NCBI GenBank assembly: GCA_003640385.1
Contig: RCAB01000006.1
Coordinates: 372,001 to 436,000 of the forward strand
Reading direction: 5' to 3'
Length of the DNA stretch: 64,000 nucleotides
Origin: Setaria digitata
Taxonomy: Eukaryota; Nematoda; Chromadorea; Rhabditida; Setariidae
The notes below the pieces were generated by a model. That model did no database searches. It was not told the origin of the DNA and saw only the letters and a program-made list of their open reading frames with translations. A program made the translations under genes and the position numbers. The first letter of the stretch is position 1. The number at the start of each line of letters is the position of its first letter. Of this stretch, positions 47,637-61,105 are shown in pieces.

Positions 47637-48687
47637 CAATAAATAATGAGGCTCGTGCACATTCTGAAATTACGTCTTGTCCCAGTGAATATATCAGTTG
47701 TGTCATAAACTTTAGCCTAATTATAAAACATTTTAAAATTCATTACGACCAAAATTTTGAATATTCGAAGCACTAGTTCGGAAGCTTTTGTTTTTAGAAG
47801 GAGCTTACCCACTTCTCCACTTGTACGTTATCCTATGCAGTACGGTTAATGCTGTGATCACTACTGTTTGTACGGTTTTTTTTTTATTGTATGGTATTTT
47901 TCTTTCCACCTAGTTTATCATAAAATTTTTGCTGATTACAATGCTTCACACTCAGTCAAAACTTTTACCCTGTTACCTTACTTTGTCGTACTTTTTTATT
48001 TATTTTTCGGTATTTTTGAAATATATAACTGCGTTACATACTAAATCTTGCCACTAACTTTTTTGCTCTTACTTTTGATTAAACAAAATAATAGTCGATA
48101 AATTTTGTAACAGAACATTGAATCTGTTAATATATATCAAAGATGGAAGACGCGAGAGTTGCTGTTAGTCCCTTTATCAGCCAAGCAAGGTTACTTGCAT
48201 GACGTGAGGAGACGCTAAATTCAGGACTTCATTTGCTGCAGCAATTTCTTAAATTACTTGAAGAATCAGTAATATAACTGTACATGGTGTATAAAAAAAC
48301 TAATCTGATCCGGCAAAAAATAAAAAAAAAAAAAAAAAAGCTTTCAGTATGATAAGCCTATTTAATTAGAATAGTAGAGCCGAAAATCTGATATCTTGCT
48401 TTTGATTTAAATGTATATCCCAAAACTTATGATGTAGCTCATATATAAAAGAAATGAAAAAAAAAAAAAAAAAAAAACGAAGAGCTTGTACCTTTTTGAA
48501 TAAATTTATATTTGTGTAGCTAGAATATATTAGAAATCATACTCATCTTGTAGCATACATTAAACGCATGTAACCATACTATATATAATCTGATATCCCT
48601 TAAAAATTAGAAAGTTTATCAGTGCGAGAATTTTAGCAACAAATCTTGCTACAGATCATAAACACTGAAAAAAAAAAGGCTTTCATT
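47637..48687. other. Convergent 3' gap
   Basis: Between MGAT2 and the claudin-like gene. It contains A-rich runs near 48317-48340 and 48458-48477. No gene is seen. Confidence 0.5.
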
Positions 48688-50125
48688 TTATGAAATTAAG
48701 TTCCTTCGGATTTGGCTGAGAACTCCTATCGGTAGACCACTCGTACGTAAATCATCGTAAACGTCAATCCAAGAATCAAAATGTGATACACTTCCCATCC
48801 ATAACAGCAAATACGATAACAGGAAATAGTAAAAAGCACTGCCTAGTGAACACTGAAACATGCTTGAAATTCATTATAAAAAGATATGGCAGTGTTAGAA
48901 ATTTTTAAACGACCATCCAGAAGAATAATAGGACTTACACGTTTCATCGTTTTAATAAATGGTTCTGAGCTAGCTGCCAAAATCAGTAATATAATAAGCA
49001 AATTGATGGAAACTGCAAGTAAAATTAGTTACAAAGAAAATATGCTAGGAATGATGACTTCTTTGACGTATCGCCAACATATGACATGCGCGTTTCAAAT
49101 ATCAGGTCATTTTACTCATGGAAGAAAACAAAAGAGAGCATAGCTACAGCCGCTAACTTACCTAATAGTAAAGTTGCACCACATAAGAGTTTCTGAATTT
49201 TAAGATCGCGTTTCACACAAATAAAAAATAATAAGAAAACAACGATTAAATACATCAAGCTGCTAAAAGTCATTAAAACACGTGCCATTTTCAAACCTGA
49301 AACTAAGCAAGAATAAAAGAATGCTTCCAGGCATTTTTGTTTACAAGAATTCTATTCCTGAATGCAACAAGCTAATTGTTTTGAATAACTATTGGATTTA
49401 TTTAAAAAACATGGGTACGATTGGAAAGCTGGTCTATTCCTTAAGACAACACATATTAGATGGAATAAATTACCTATGGAAGGAAGAACAACGTCTGATA
49501 TGGTAAGATTCTGGCCATTGACAACAAAAGTACTATATTTACTATTCAACCATTCTGTGCATCTTATCCCACCCAAGATTTCATTATTTTTCACACAATC
49601 GTCTCCTAAACCACGCTAAAAAAAAATCTTATAAAAGAAAAATGGACGAGTAAGTGACCGCTTACTTGAATTACTAGTTAGGCTTTCACATAACGCCATA
49701 CTTCACTTCCATTTTCAAAAAGTTTGGATGTTATAGAACCTTTATTTTCACCTTTAAAAAGCATTTATTTGATATTTTAATCTAACATATTGTGGTATGG
49801 AATAAGTGAGGTGAATTATTTCATTTTTAGAGATTACTAGGCCTATTTATACTTACAGTTCTGCTAATTCGCCATTACAGGTAAGCGATGGGATTCAAAC
49901 GTCTTGAATGATGGACTAATAAAGTTATGACAAGAAAAGTGCCGACACCTGATAGATAAATGAACCACTGGTGTGCACCAACCATGCATTGTTGAAAAAG
50001 TGAAATGTTTGAAAAATAGCAGCGGATACAACCATCATGAACGCAACAATTAGCTCCCAAAAGAATCGATTGTTGCGAGTAGTCGGTCTCATCATTATAG
50101 CATTTGATAGGTCTTGCTGATCCAT
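48688..50125 (-). CDS. Claudin/PMP22-like four-transmembrane protein
   Basis: Minus-strand exons: 50125-49949, 49615-49474, 49296-49162, 49012-48939, 48852-48688 (230 residues; frames join). The topology is a short cytosolic N-terminus, TM1 (ELIVAFMMVVSAAIF), then a large extracellular loop with a tryptophan, GLGDDC and, about ten residues later, IRC. That loop is similar in layout to the W-GLW-C-C loop of claudins. It is followed by TM2 (FSSLMYLIVVFLLFFICV), TM3 (VSINLLIILLILAA) and TM4 (FYYFLLSYLLLWM), then a short hydrophilic tail. Possible N-glycosylation sites (NLT) lie in the loop. Family placement rests on topology and loop cysteines rather than close similarity; it could be another nematode tetraspan. 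An acceptor lies 1 nt before the ATG, so an upstream coding exon is not excluded. Confidence 0.72.
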
Positions 50126-52500
50126 TCTGAAACAGGGATTCGTTAGACTTATAAAATCAATCTATAAAGTATGAAAAATACACTTCTCCCAATTCTTTGA
50201 AATTAAAAAATTTGTCAATTTGATGGGTCTTTGAAATTTCCATATTTTGAGAGTGAGAAAAATGAATACCAATTATAAGACGCGACGCGAGATACTGCAC
50301 TTGTGAAATACTAAACTATAAAAGGAAATATAATATCCATCGCCGCCACAGTCCTTAACTGGATATATGCGCTACATTCGGCAAACAAAGTAACTGCTTC
50401 CTGCCTGGAGTGTGTCTGAACAGAATACCTGAAATTGAAAGAATAAATTACAACTCTAACAACATCATATGCATAACCAAGTTCTCGCAGAATAAGAAAA
50501 TAGTTCTCGATTAATTGTTGATCCGGAACTTGACTATTTTCAATATAACTCTTTTAGTTTCAGGATGACAGTTGCGGAATTATGCTATTTAGACAAAAGA
50601 AAGAATCTATTACAGAGGTAGTTAAAATACGATTTCAAATTACAATGTACAATAACTTGCGACATCTAAAAATAAGATGTGACACAAATGATTTAGTTCG
50701 CATAAATTCATGACGGCTTGAATAATGTGCCTGCGGATGTTTCTGTCGTGTAAATCAATAGGTGTCGTCCAACACAATGTTAATTTGGTAGAAACAGTAA
50801 ACAAAGAAGAAAGTTAATTCACAATAAATGACAGCAAAGTAAAACAAGGATTAAAAAAGTCCGAGGTGCTGATGATAACTGCAGCCGCGTTAACTAGTCC
50901 ACTTCCGGAAGGAAGCCGGTCGCTATTAAAAATTGCAGCTGCGTGATGCGACGCTCCCATCCTTGCTGCAGTGTTTGTTTCCTGAAATTGCGGCAACGGT
51001 CTGTTAAAGTATGAAGGGACATAGCTAGAGTTAACTTTCTTGTTGGAGGATAGTCGTATAAATGATTGATTCTTTATGGCAAGTTTTCCAGAGTTCCAAT
51101 CCAGTAAAGAATGTGATTCAGGATTATTTACTACTGTGCTGAAATAAGTGAGCAAAATAGTTAACTAATCAATTGATATCTTGAATTCTTATCTCCCATT
51201 TTATTATTGAAATTCTAGCTGGACTGAAAGTAAATCTAAGGAAGGCTTTCGGATGTACATTCATTGTAGCTACTTAGCAGTATGCTTCATGGAAGCATAA
51301 AAACTAAAAGGGACGTATTATTTTGGTGTTTTTCAACTTTAATCTTCAGTTGATCCATTAGCAGACTTGCACTAACAACTGTGGTAAAACTGCCGTAATA
51401 CGCCGGTGACACTTCGGTAATGCCACGTTAGTAGTTACGAAAGTGAATTAATTCAGATAACCGTAATAATAAAAAACAATAAATTATCGAGAAAAGAAAA
51501 AAAAATTGTAAGGAAAATTTCGAAAAAATTATGCCTTTTTTACTCGAATACAAATCGTTGCGTTTTCCCTATCAGCAATCAGTTCCAAAAAAACAGTTCC
51601 ACTTCAGATTTCTTAAACTTATGTGTTGCAAGTATGTGAAAGTTTTGTAGAGTGTTATACAACTTATGTTTGTTTATTTTCCGCAAGCTATCACTGACTA
51701 AATAAATCTCATTGTTTTTGACGCACAGCAACAAATCTTTTGCGACTGGTAGTCGATTGCTCACAGCGGTTGATATGATAGAGGACAAACTTCACCTAAA
51801 TCTTTTTTTTTTATGGATAAAGTACTGAAAGATTGCAGTGTAGAAGTGATTTCAGTGGTGAGAGAGTGGAACAACGAAGTTTGGGATCTTACACAAAACT
51901 TTTGAAAAACATAAGTAAAAAAACGATACACTGCAGTTAGTAGACTAGACTCTATAAAATTTCAAGGGGCAAAATACATATTTTGAAGTGTCTAAACTTT
52001 CGGAATAAAAAGCACCATTCTGTTGGAAGCGCATATAATGTGGTTCCACGAAATTTTTACGAGTTTCAAAGGGAAGTAGGAATATCTGGAGGAAAAGACG
52101 GATCCATGACAAGGATGACATTTGGAATAACTTTGGTATGGGCACCAGTGTCAGTAAGCGGGACGTGTTTCAGGCTTTACCTTCTTTGTTGGTTTGAACC
52201 ACCTTAAAACCGTTTAATCAATTTATTCCTTCCTTCTGCACGTTCACGGCCAACTCAGTCTTACTCTAACTCCACGCCTAAGCCTTTTGTGTGTTTTACT
52301 GTTTCAAGTTCCGCTTTATCTGCGACTGACCTTACGCATCGCTCGCCATCAGACAGCCAGCCCAATACTAGTCACATCCCTTTTCACCCACAGATTAAAT
52401 ACACAAAGACTACGCTCAAATGTTCGTACTTGCAGGAGACAGACCCACAGACATAGGAAAATACGCAGTCGGACTAACAAGCGCTAAACCGTAAGAATTA
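50126..52500. other. Intergenic region with one weak open frame
   Basis: The minus-strand frame 51155-50814 (113 codons, containing TAARMGASHHAAAIFNSDRL) has tolerable codon use but no family and no splice support. A second minus frame at 51788-51579 (69 codons) is equally unsupported. A locally GC-richer patch at about 52240-52490 may be a promoter or a first exon. I do not call a gene. Confidence 0.35.
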
Positions 52501-54559
52501 TGCTGCTGTTTTTTGTGTGTTGATTAATCCTAATTGAAGATTTTTTTTTAAAACAAGTCTTTATAAAATTCTTTTTTAACTTTTAAACAAATCTTTATAA
52601 AACTGACTTCGTACTTCCTTATTACCAAATTAGTTCGTCTCACTCATAATTTTTTAAACTTGTAGCCTATCTATCAAGAGGTTCGGGACCACTTTATGAG
52701 TATCCTTTACATTCTCGGGATATCAAACAGCATTTAAATTGACATATTTGAAGTTTCAAAGAGTGAATTCCTATATCACTTAGACCATCGGTAATGTTCA
52801 TTCATTTAGCACAGTACCTCTATCACCGTTAATCTCGCAGCTAAGAAAAATTTTATATGTTATCATTTAAGTCTTATTAGGTCACCTCTTGGTCTATATT
52901 ATTGATTTGAAATCTCGGCCACTATTTCAGCTTTTATTGAAGTGTCTTTGAATCTGATTAAAATCACTGGCATTTTATTTCCTTTCTAGAAGTTTTTAAT
53001 AATTGTGAGTGCTGAAAGAATTTATTTCTCTGTGTTATAAAGAGAAGAAAATTAAAGCCGACGAAATATTTTTAACTGGAAATTAAATCTATGGAATGAA
53101 TCAAAATTTTTCTAATGTTTAATTTTTTAACTGTGGGGAATTTGCAGAATTTTTTCATACAACTTTTATAGCTGCCTAGATAATAGGACCTCAGGCAGTT
53201 TTTTAATAGGATATCGTTTTGTGTGAAGCTTCTCTACTGCACAAAATTAAATATCACTGACATGATTTCGGTCGACCTTTGTGTAGATATGAACAAAGTA
53301 CAAAACAGTCTACTGGATGCAAGACTTCGGTTGCAATTTTCATTTTTTTGATTAGTGCTTGAACTAATTAAGTTATAAGAGACGAGATTCGAGCAGTGAA
53401 TCATTTGACTGTGGCAAGAATGCACATAAAATAAATCTTGGACGATTAAGTATCATCTTTCTGTTCCCATCTTCTTAAAATTTGTTAACTAGAAGTTGTT
53501 TCCGTGGTTCGGTGCTTAAAAATTTGCAACCTTTGAAACTACCTAAGTTTAGTACAAAAAACAAAGGAGTGGTATTTTTTAAACAAATAAGAGTTATTTC
53601 AATAATTTACCTTTTTCCCACTCCTACAGTACTGCGTTCTCGTTTTACTTGATCATTTCGTTTACCATTAAGATCGGGCTCAGTAATTTATTTTATCGGA
53701 GATGAGTAAAGTAACTAAAATCTCAACTCAATTCATGCCTTAGATAACTCTTATTCATAATATAAAGCCGAATTCTAAAAATTGGGTGAGTTCCATTCTT
53801 TTTCTTCACGACTTTTTTTTTTCTTTTTCATACGATTATTTTTCTGCTTCTTTTCTATAATAAGGCATTATTCTCCGACCGCTGAAAGATTGATCATGAA
53901 AAATTCAATAACAGACTGGTGTACAACTAAAATATTTGAGATTTTTCATCAGATCATTCTTTCCAAAACAAGAAATTGTCAACATCGGAAGACTTTAAGA
54001 TTTTTCATCATGGCAGACTATCCGTTACTGATATTTCCAGTAAATAAGTGTGACTGTAATGTGTTTTTATTCAAATAACTTTTATCATTTTTTCATGACC
54101 ACTACCTATTTTTGCAAAAATTTCACTGATGGCCTGAAAAGTCTAGAAAGACTTTTGATGATGGCTTTTTCTTCATGATATTTTGATTTGTTTGTTAATG
54201 CATGCTTCAAGTTTTTCCACTTATGGTCTATTAAATTTCATGAATAATTTACTTCTATCTTTTTTGATATTCTTCGTATGAAATGTAATTTTCCAGAGAA
54301 AGTGAATACTAAAAACAATAAAATCACTAGTAATTGCCAGAAATGACCAGTCAAATTGAGATATGATCATACTTACCTTAATCTAGAACCATTCACTCCA
54401 AACGAAATAAATTTTTTAAAACAAGGTGAAGTTAGTAAAAATAGATCTTGATTTTCATAATTTTCTTTTCCCTCACTCGAAATATTTTTTGGTAAAACGA
54501 AGAGATGGACATGACCACACTTCCACAAGTTTTCTACATCTAATCAAATTAATTCAAGC
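52501..54559. other. Intergenic gap
   Basis: AT-rich, with one possibly coding plus-strand stretch near 53868-54078 (frame containing AERLIMKNSITDWCTTKIFE and several cysteines). It has no recognised family and could belong to the broken locus that follows. Confidence 0.4.
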
Positions 54560-57500
54560 TGATTTTCAAATTTGCAGCCTTCGCTTTGAAAGCCAATAGT
54601 CTGTGTCGATCTGGACAATATGTGTCGGTCAAATTTGTGTTTCGATGCACCCAGTACCAATGAAGTAAGATTATTCCGCAAATTAAAAAACCATAATAAT
54701 ACTTGGTGGAATATAGCATCTGTCAGTTCATGCAGTGTCAAAGTCTCCGGAAATATCACTTCGAAATATTCACTTAAAGCAAGAAAATATTACATTGTCC
54801 AGTTGTTATCAAGCTTTTCGATCAAATGGACCTAATTAATAGAAGATCTAAACGAGGCGATCACAGATTAAGGGAACTAAAAAAAAACAGAGAAAAAAAT
54901 ATAAAAAAAAAAAACTCAAATTAAAACGAATATTACACATATTAATTAGTATCACAGTTCCAATTAAATTTCTGCAAAATTTACGAACTTCTCTGAAAGA
55001 CTGACGCATATCAGGTACGACAGGATTATTAGTTTAACATGAGTTATGTTCAACGACTGGACAACTGCGGCCAAAAAAAAAAAAAAAAGGAAATCAGTGG
55101 AACTTTCCATTCAACATGTTCATTGAGGAATGTCAAATCCAATATTTTTTAATTGAGATTCAGGGATGACGACAGTAACTGATAATTTAAGTCCTGATAA
55201 AAGTTTACAAGCGCGTATTTTGATATTAGACAAATGGTCAAAAATTGGCAATGCTTCTAACTCAAACAGTTCTGAAGCACAAGACCTAGAGAATAGTGGT
55301 ATGAAGTAGCAACTGAAAAAGAATTTGCTAATGGTTTTGTGGCAATTGCATATTTTAAACGTAGCAATTTAAAAAAAGGTAAAGAGAATGACGGAACTGC
55401 AACCACAAACAGCATTAATGAAAAAAATCTAGGATAAAATCTGGGCTCGAATGCAAGTATTCATTCAGGCGGCAATTTAACGGAAAGTCCTAAAAAAACA
55501 TTTTCCGATGTAAAATTGGTGTTATTGAAATTATCGATATTGAAAAAGGCTTTTTATCTTTAGAAATTAACATCGAAGGAGATGAAAACAGACAACTGGT
55601 AAAGACCGAAACATTTTGCCAAATCCAATGTACTGGATGATGCTAAAAAAACATATCCAAGGTGTAGATACTTATAATGAAGAGAAAGAAAAACCGTAGA
55701 ATACAGCGGAAAAGTTAGTAAAGCATGATACTGTATTAAAGAAAGTGATAAAAAAGATCTTCATATTGGTATAAAAGAGAAAATAAGACTGATATTGATC
55801 ACAGTGATAATGATAGTGGCAAGAGGAAAACTGGTAGTAAGTAATGAATACCAAGATGATAATGCGAAGCGGAGAGAATTTCATGGTAATGTCAGTCAAG
55901 AGATTCATAAAATGCCAGAAGAGAGACCGTGTATATTCGTGTAACGAAAAAAAGTACGTTATGCGTCGCGCGTGATGAAATCGCTGTTCAACCATGTAAT
56001 TCAAATGTTTACGAAGAATGCCGGAAAGCAATTTGGAAAAGCGGTATAATACCCTGGTGGATAGTAGTAATTTTTGGGCTAGTGGTTGCAAGAGTTACCG
56101 GTGGTATGGTTCATAGTCATCAAAAGAAGGTTTATATGCTTTGCTTTTTTTCTACAAACTGGTAATTATGTTGAAGGAGCCTTGAACGAAAGTGAATATG
56201 GAAACTACCGACCTAGATTATCCACTTTTCACATAAGAGAATGAATCAGTAAGAATATGAGAAAGTGACTTTCAAAGACGTTCTGGAATTTTCATCATTA
56301 AAGTAAACAGACCTATAGGAAGAGGTTTGTTACAGATCTCGAGGGGAGAATTTAAGGTCTATAACAGCTCAGGAAATGCTTCGCTGAAGAGGACTAAAGG
56401 AAGTACTAAATAAATAACTCATTTTCATTGGTATTATTAATTCAGGACTTAAAATTTCTACACAAAGTTTTCCTTGTGACTCCTCACTAATCATCTTCCT
56501 TTTTATTGTATTTTCTATCTACTTTTTTACCATATTATAGCAAACATCGAATTTTTGGACTTGTTGCTAATGACATAAAGTGGAGACATGAAATAGAAGG
56601 AAATGATAGGGAATTCATGCTGGTTTTTCTGAAGTAGCGGAATGGTTCTTCTAAAAAGACCTTTTAAGAAATGATTAACAAATACTATGAAGACAAAGCA
56701 AGAGTAAAGAAAAAAATAAAACTTAAAAGATGGGAGGAGTAGCCAGAGATCTTTAAGAAAAAGCAATAAAATAATTGTTGGTAATTTGAGAAGGAAACAG
56801 ATTTGGAAGACGAAATCTGAAAATTGGCTGACGAACAACGTATTTGGTCAGTATTCCACATATCCCTGGAGATTTTATTAGTTGTAAATTTTGTTTTCAT
56901 CCTGTTATGCTGTAGAAGAAGTCTTCTTACTTAACTTCCTTGAATCAAGGACGTCATAAAAACTTGGAAGCTCATTTGTTTTAATCTCAATAACATGGAC
57001 ATATGAAAGAAGTGAGTTTCCTATTTGTAATGTTGTTGAAAGCCATCAGGAGTACGGAGTTTGTAAAGTTTCCGACTTTTCTCAGTTTTCAGAAGTTAGA
57101 TCCCGTGAGCATTTTTTTTTTTTCTTTTTAGTCAATAATTAAGGTAAATCCGAAACAAGTAACGAAAGAGAGTTCTCTCAATATTTTAACTAACTCGTCA
57201 TAGACGAAAGATGGATGTCAACTTATAATTGTTTTCTTAGGGATTATTTCTTCAAACGTTAACATTTTCCAGAAATTACAAAGTCATTTTTTTAAAATTA
57301 CTTATAGTTATTATTATTCAATTGTATATACTGGTATTTCAAGTTCCGATAAGTTTTATCGCCCTCAAGATTGCTATCTTATAGAAAATAACAGTTAGTT
57401 ACTTCAATAAAAAAAATGAAATTTAAAAACATGTGAAACCACTACTTGCAACTCATGTTGTTGTCCAACTTGCAACGAGAAATCCACTTTTTCTTAGCAA

Positions 57501-58241
57501 CACAAAGTTAAATCATGCATACTTTTTCATGGATTTCAGGACTTCCTCAAAAATAATCGTGAGCCAATGATTATGTTCCAAAAGGACAAAAAAGGCAAGA
57601 AGACCATGAAACTTTTTGACGGACAGCATTTTGCTAACCTCGTTGACTGTGGATTAATCTATCGTTGCCGTCACCTGTAGCTCGTAAACAACACCATCCA
57701 GTTCACGCTCTGGTTCTTTTTCGAGGTTTATTAATAGAGTTTACAAGTCTTCTCATATCACTAATGCATTTTCACGAGTGTCTAAATCATAATCTGAATT
57801 TCAACATCTCTCACACAGCTTGCCAAAATAACTCCGTTGATGATGAAGAAGGAGCAAGTTAGTTTCCGTGACTGAATATTGCACAGGACGGTTGCTTTGA
57901 AAAAAGTCAGAAATTCACATCCGGGTAATCTGAGTATGTTAAATAAAAACGTTTTATTTTTGACGCTTCTTATAGGAGACAAAGAAAACAAGCAAAAAAT
58001 TAAAACACAGTTCGTCTATTGCGAACTCACTCAATAATAAAAATAAGTTTCGTTATGATCTCTGAAAATTTGCTGTAATCGTTATTTCAGTAAAAATTCG
58101 GAATCGATGAGTGGGAATCAGATAGTGGCTGAGTTATCATTTGATTCAGTCACTGAATGTTCTTTGGCTCTTCTTCATGGGGATGATCTGAACTCTGCTT
58201 ATACATACATACACGACATACGCGTAGAATTTCTATGAAGA
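54560..58241 (+). pseudogene. Unassigned locus of frame-broken, coding-like segments with two membrane spans
   Basis: A chain of plus-strand segments reads as protein but no single frame or splice pattern joins them. They are: 54575-54836 (VCVDLDNMCRSNLCFDAPS, cysteine-containing); 55167-55310 (MTTVTDNLSPDKSLQARILI); about 55515-55680 (GVIEIIDIEKGFLSLEINIE with a one-base frame change); 55929-56120 (membrane span IIPWWIVVIFGLVVARV after a cysteine-rich part); 56290-56409 (IFIIKVNRPIGRGLLQ); 56540-56640 (HRIFGLVANDIKWRHEIEG); a second span near 56860-56930 (ISLEILLVVNFVFILLCC); 57541-57660 (MKLFDGQHFANLVDCGLIYR); and a clean last piece, 58091-58241 (MSGNQIVAELSFDSVTEC, HGDDLNSAYTYIHDIRVEFL, stop). 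This could be a decaying gene, or a fast-evolving membrane protein gene with sequencing indels. I recognise no family. Confidence 0.35.
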
Positions 58242-58902
58242 ATAGATTTTCTTTCGTTGGAAATAAACGATTCCAATTTTCACTAAGGCTTTAGTTATTG
58301 TTGATGAAAATTTAAATAATCAGAAGTGAATTTTTCCATTTAGCAGTCGCTAATATCATTTCATTGCGCAGAATGTCTTGTGATTGAAATAATTAGTCCT
58401 AATTAGTCCTAGGAAGTTTAGAAAATATATCAAAAATCTTCTGCCTCATGATTTCTCGAAGTGTGAGACTATGACATGAAAAAGTCGGAAGCAACTATTT
58501 AACTGAGTATCAGGAAACCAAAGAAAGACGCAGAGTATGTTAATGATTGTTCGCTGCCACTTGCTCTATTGACTAGATAGCATGCTATTAAGGCGGTATC
58601 ACAGATTCTTTATCATATTCTGAACAAACCTTTTCTAATTCGCAAAATGTTTGATTCAGAAGTTCCACTGTCCTAGGAATCTAAAAGCATTTTCCTCTCG
58701 GTAACCAACGTGGCTAGTTGCTTCAGGAACTGAAATCGGAATGAGACTGGTATTCCCAGCGTCTCCACTCGCATCTTGCAACACGGCAGATTTCTCCGCA
58801 TGAAAAGGTTCCAGACACTGAGAGGTGGAGACTTCGTTCTCATTATGTCACATTAGTTATGCGTCTATCGAAGGTTGTGCGCTAAAGCATTCTTACAGCC
58901 GG
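58242..58902. other. Intergenic gap upstream of KCMF1-like gene
   Basis: It holds the presumed KCMF1-like promoter. No element could be assigned. Confidence 0.4.
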
Positions 58903-61054
58903 ATGAGTTCAGTGCACGAAGGTTTGTGTATTCATTTGCTTCGCTTTTGGGATTTATATCTTATGTTGAACGTATGGTACTCTTACATGAAGTGCCTTCC
59001 TCATGGAAATTTTGTTAATATAAATTTTATGCACAAGGCTGTTTTAATCCAAGAGATAATAAACTGTAAAGAGTTGATACCTTCTTAAACCAAGAACGGA
59101 TGAATAAATGACAGAGGAGCATGCATAATCCATCCCAATCCGGATACACCAATTTTTGGGCAAAGTTTTTCTTGAGAAATATTTTCCACAATATTTTAAA
59201 GTAGCTGAATGTGTTCTTTTAGCGCTATTGACAGTCAAATTAACAGGCGGAACTAGTTAACTATACTTCAAATATGTTAATGTTTTCATATATTCCAAAG
59301 ATGGAAAATTACTTATTTTAAATATAGCATTTCAGGTGTATCCTGTGATGGATGTATGGCACCAAATTTTGCCGGAGATCGTTATAAATGCCTTCGGTGT
59401 TACGACTTTGATTTGTGTTCTCGATGTTACATGGAGGAACGAACAGCAGAAATATCTTCCGAAAACCGTACTTTCCGCGAAACCAATGAGGAGCATTTGC
59501 CATCTCATCCAATGCAATGTATTATGACGCAGAAAGACTTCGGTATTTTTGTGTCTCCCTCTAGAAAGCATAATTACCATTGGTTATAAACAGAAGGTCT
59601 ATAATCATTTGTATAACTATGAAAAGACATCATTTGTATAACTATGAAAAGACATCGCATAGTTGCTTTGAGATATCATATTACGGAATTTTCAAAAATA
59701 TGTGGAAAAGTCTGTGGAATCATGTTTAGCTTGTTATTACTGTTGCAAAAAAAAAGGAAAAGAAAAAGAAAAAACCGGAATTATCATGGGATAGAATTGT
59801 TGTATTCACATCATTTTTTGTCAGTCAATAGCTGGCTGTAGGCTGGTTTATTTCGAGTTATCTAGAAATACCTATTAAGATAATAGACCAGTGTTCATTA
59901 TGCAAACTTTTCCGACCTAGATGTCAGTTCTTTGCAACTTTCTTTTTTAATTATATTTTAAGAATTAGCATATCATGGTGACCAAGCTCATAGCTGGGAT
60001 CGATTACGAGTTGTAATTTTTACTTGTCCGGTTTGTGGTGTTCAAGGTTTTTCACGTGAACGTCTGGTTTCGCATGTTATTGATGAGCACTCAACTTCTT
60101 CACTATCTCCAACACAGCGTAGTGAAATGGTTTTTCTTGCTTTTTTTTTCGACCATTTCCTGCAACATTCGTAACCTTCTACAATTTTTTTTTTAATAAT
60201 CTCTGTCTTGAATATGTCTACTACCAACGTTTTACAGTCTCCAATTTCTAACCATTCAAATGTAATTCCAATCGAGACTATCCTTAGGCATGTCCAATTT
60301 GCATTTCGACTGATTTTTATCGTATTGGTTTTGGTGATTACATGCCTAATCATCTCACTGATATGGTCGCACACATGCAGGAACACCATATGCAGGCACA
60401 GTACGTGAATGCTTCTAGTACCAGGTACCGATAAAATTATTTGCGTTGACCTTTCAAATCTCATCTTCGTGAAATGCATGAATTTATGTAGAAAATACTT
60501 TACATTTTCAGTTCCTTGCATATATACTTTTCTGTTTTTACAGCAACAATGGAATTTCCGAGACTGCAAATGTGTTGTCCGAATTTTTGCGCGATCGTGA
60601 TCTGAGACGTGTAATTGTGCATAATATACCTTTGGTAACCAATGACTCTGATGCCGAGGAACCGGCTACAGATGGAACGCGCCGTGGCACCGGCAGTCAT
60701 CGAGGTGGGCCGCAAAGAATTGAAACGGTTTCACGCATTCGTCGTAGGCCTACTGATAGGAGTGGAGCAGAGATAAATCAGTGTATGTTCATTCTAAATC
60801 GCAAATTTCTTGAACAGTGATATTAGGTGAAACGATCAAAAACGAAAGAATTAAGAAAAACAAACGTTTTATTGTTATTATGTCTGCATTTCTTTAATGG
60901 CACTGAATCTTGTATCAATCGCTACTGGTTAGATATGTTTGACAGTATCTAATAGTTTTTTAAGACTTGTAATTCATGTTTATTTACCAACATTTTCTAC
61001 TTCGTTTTTTTAATGCTTGTTAGTCTACTGTAATAACATTAGATTGCTTCATTA

Positions 61055-61105
<51 letters not shown>

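Noticed and set aside
55672..56091. Minus-strand open frame of 139 codons
   Set aside because: Its composition is that of reverse-complemented A-rich DNA. The plus strand carries the protein-like cysteine and membrane-span segments.
60042..60569. Minus-strand open frame of 175 codons
   Set aside because: It is antisense to KCMF1-like exons 3-5, whose zinc-finger sequence is clearly real, and has no domain of its own.
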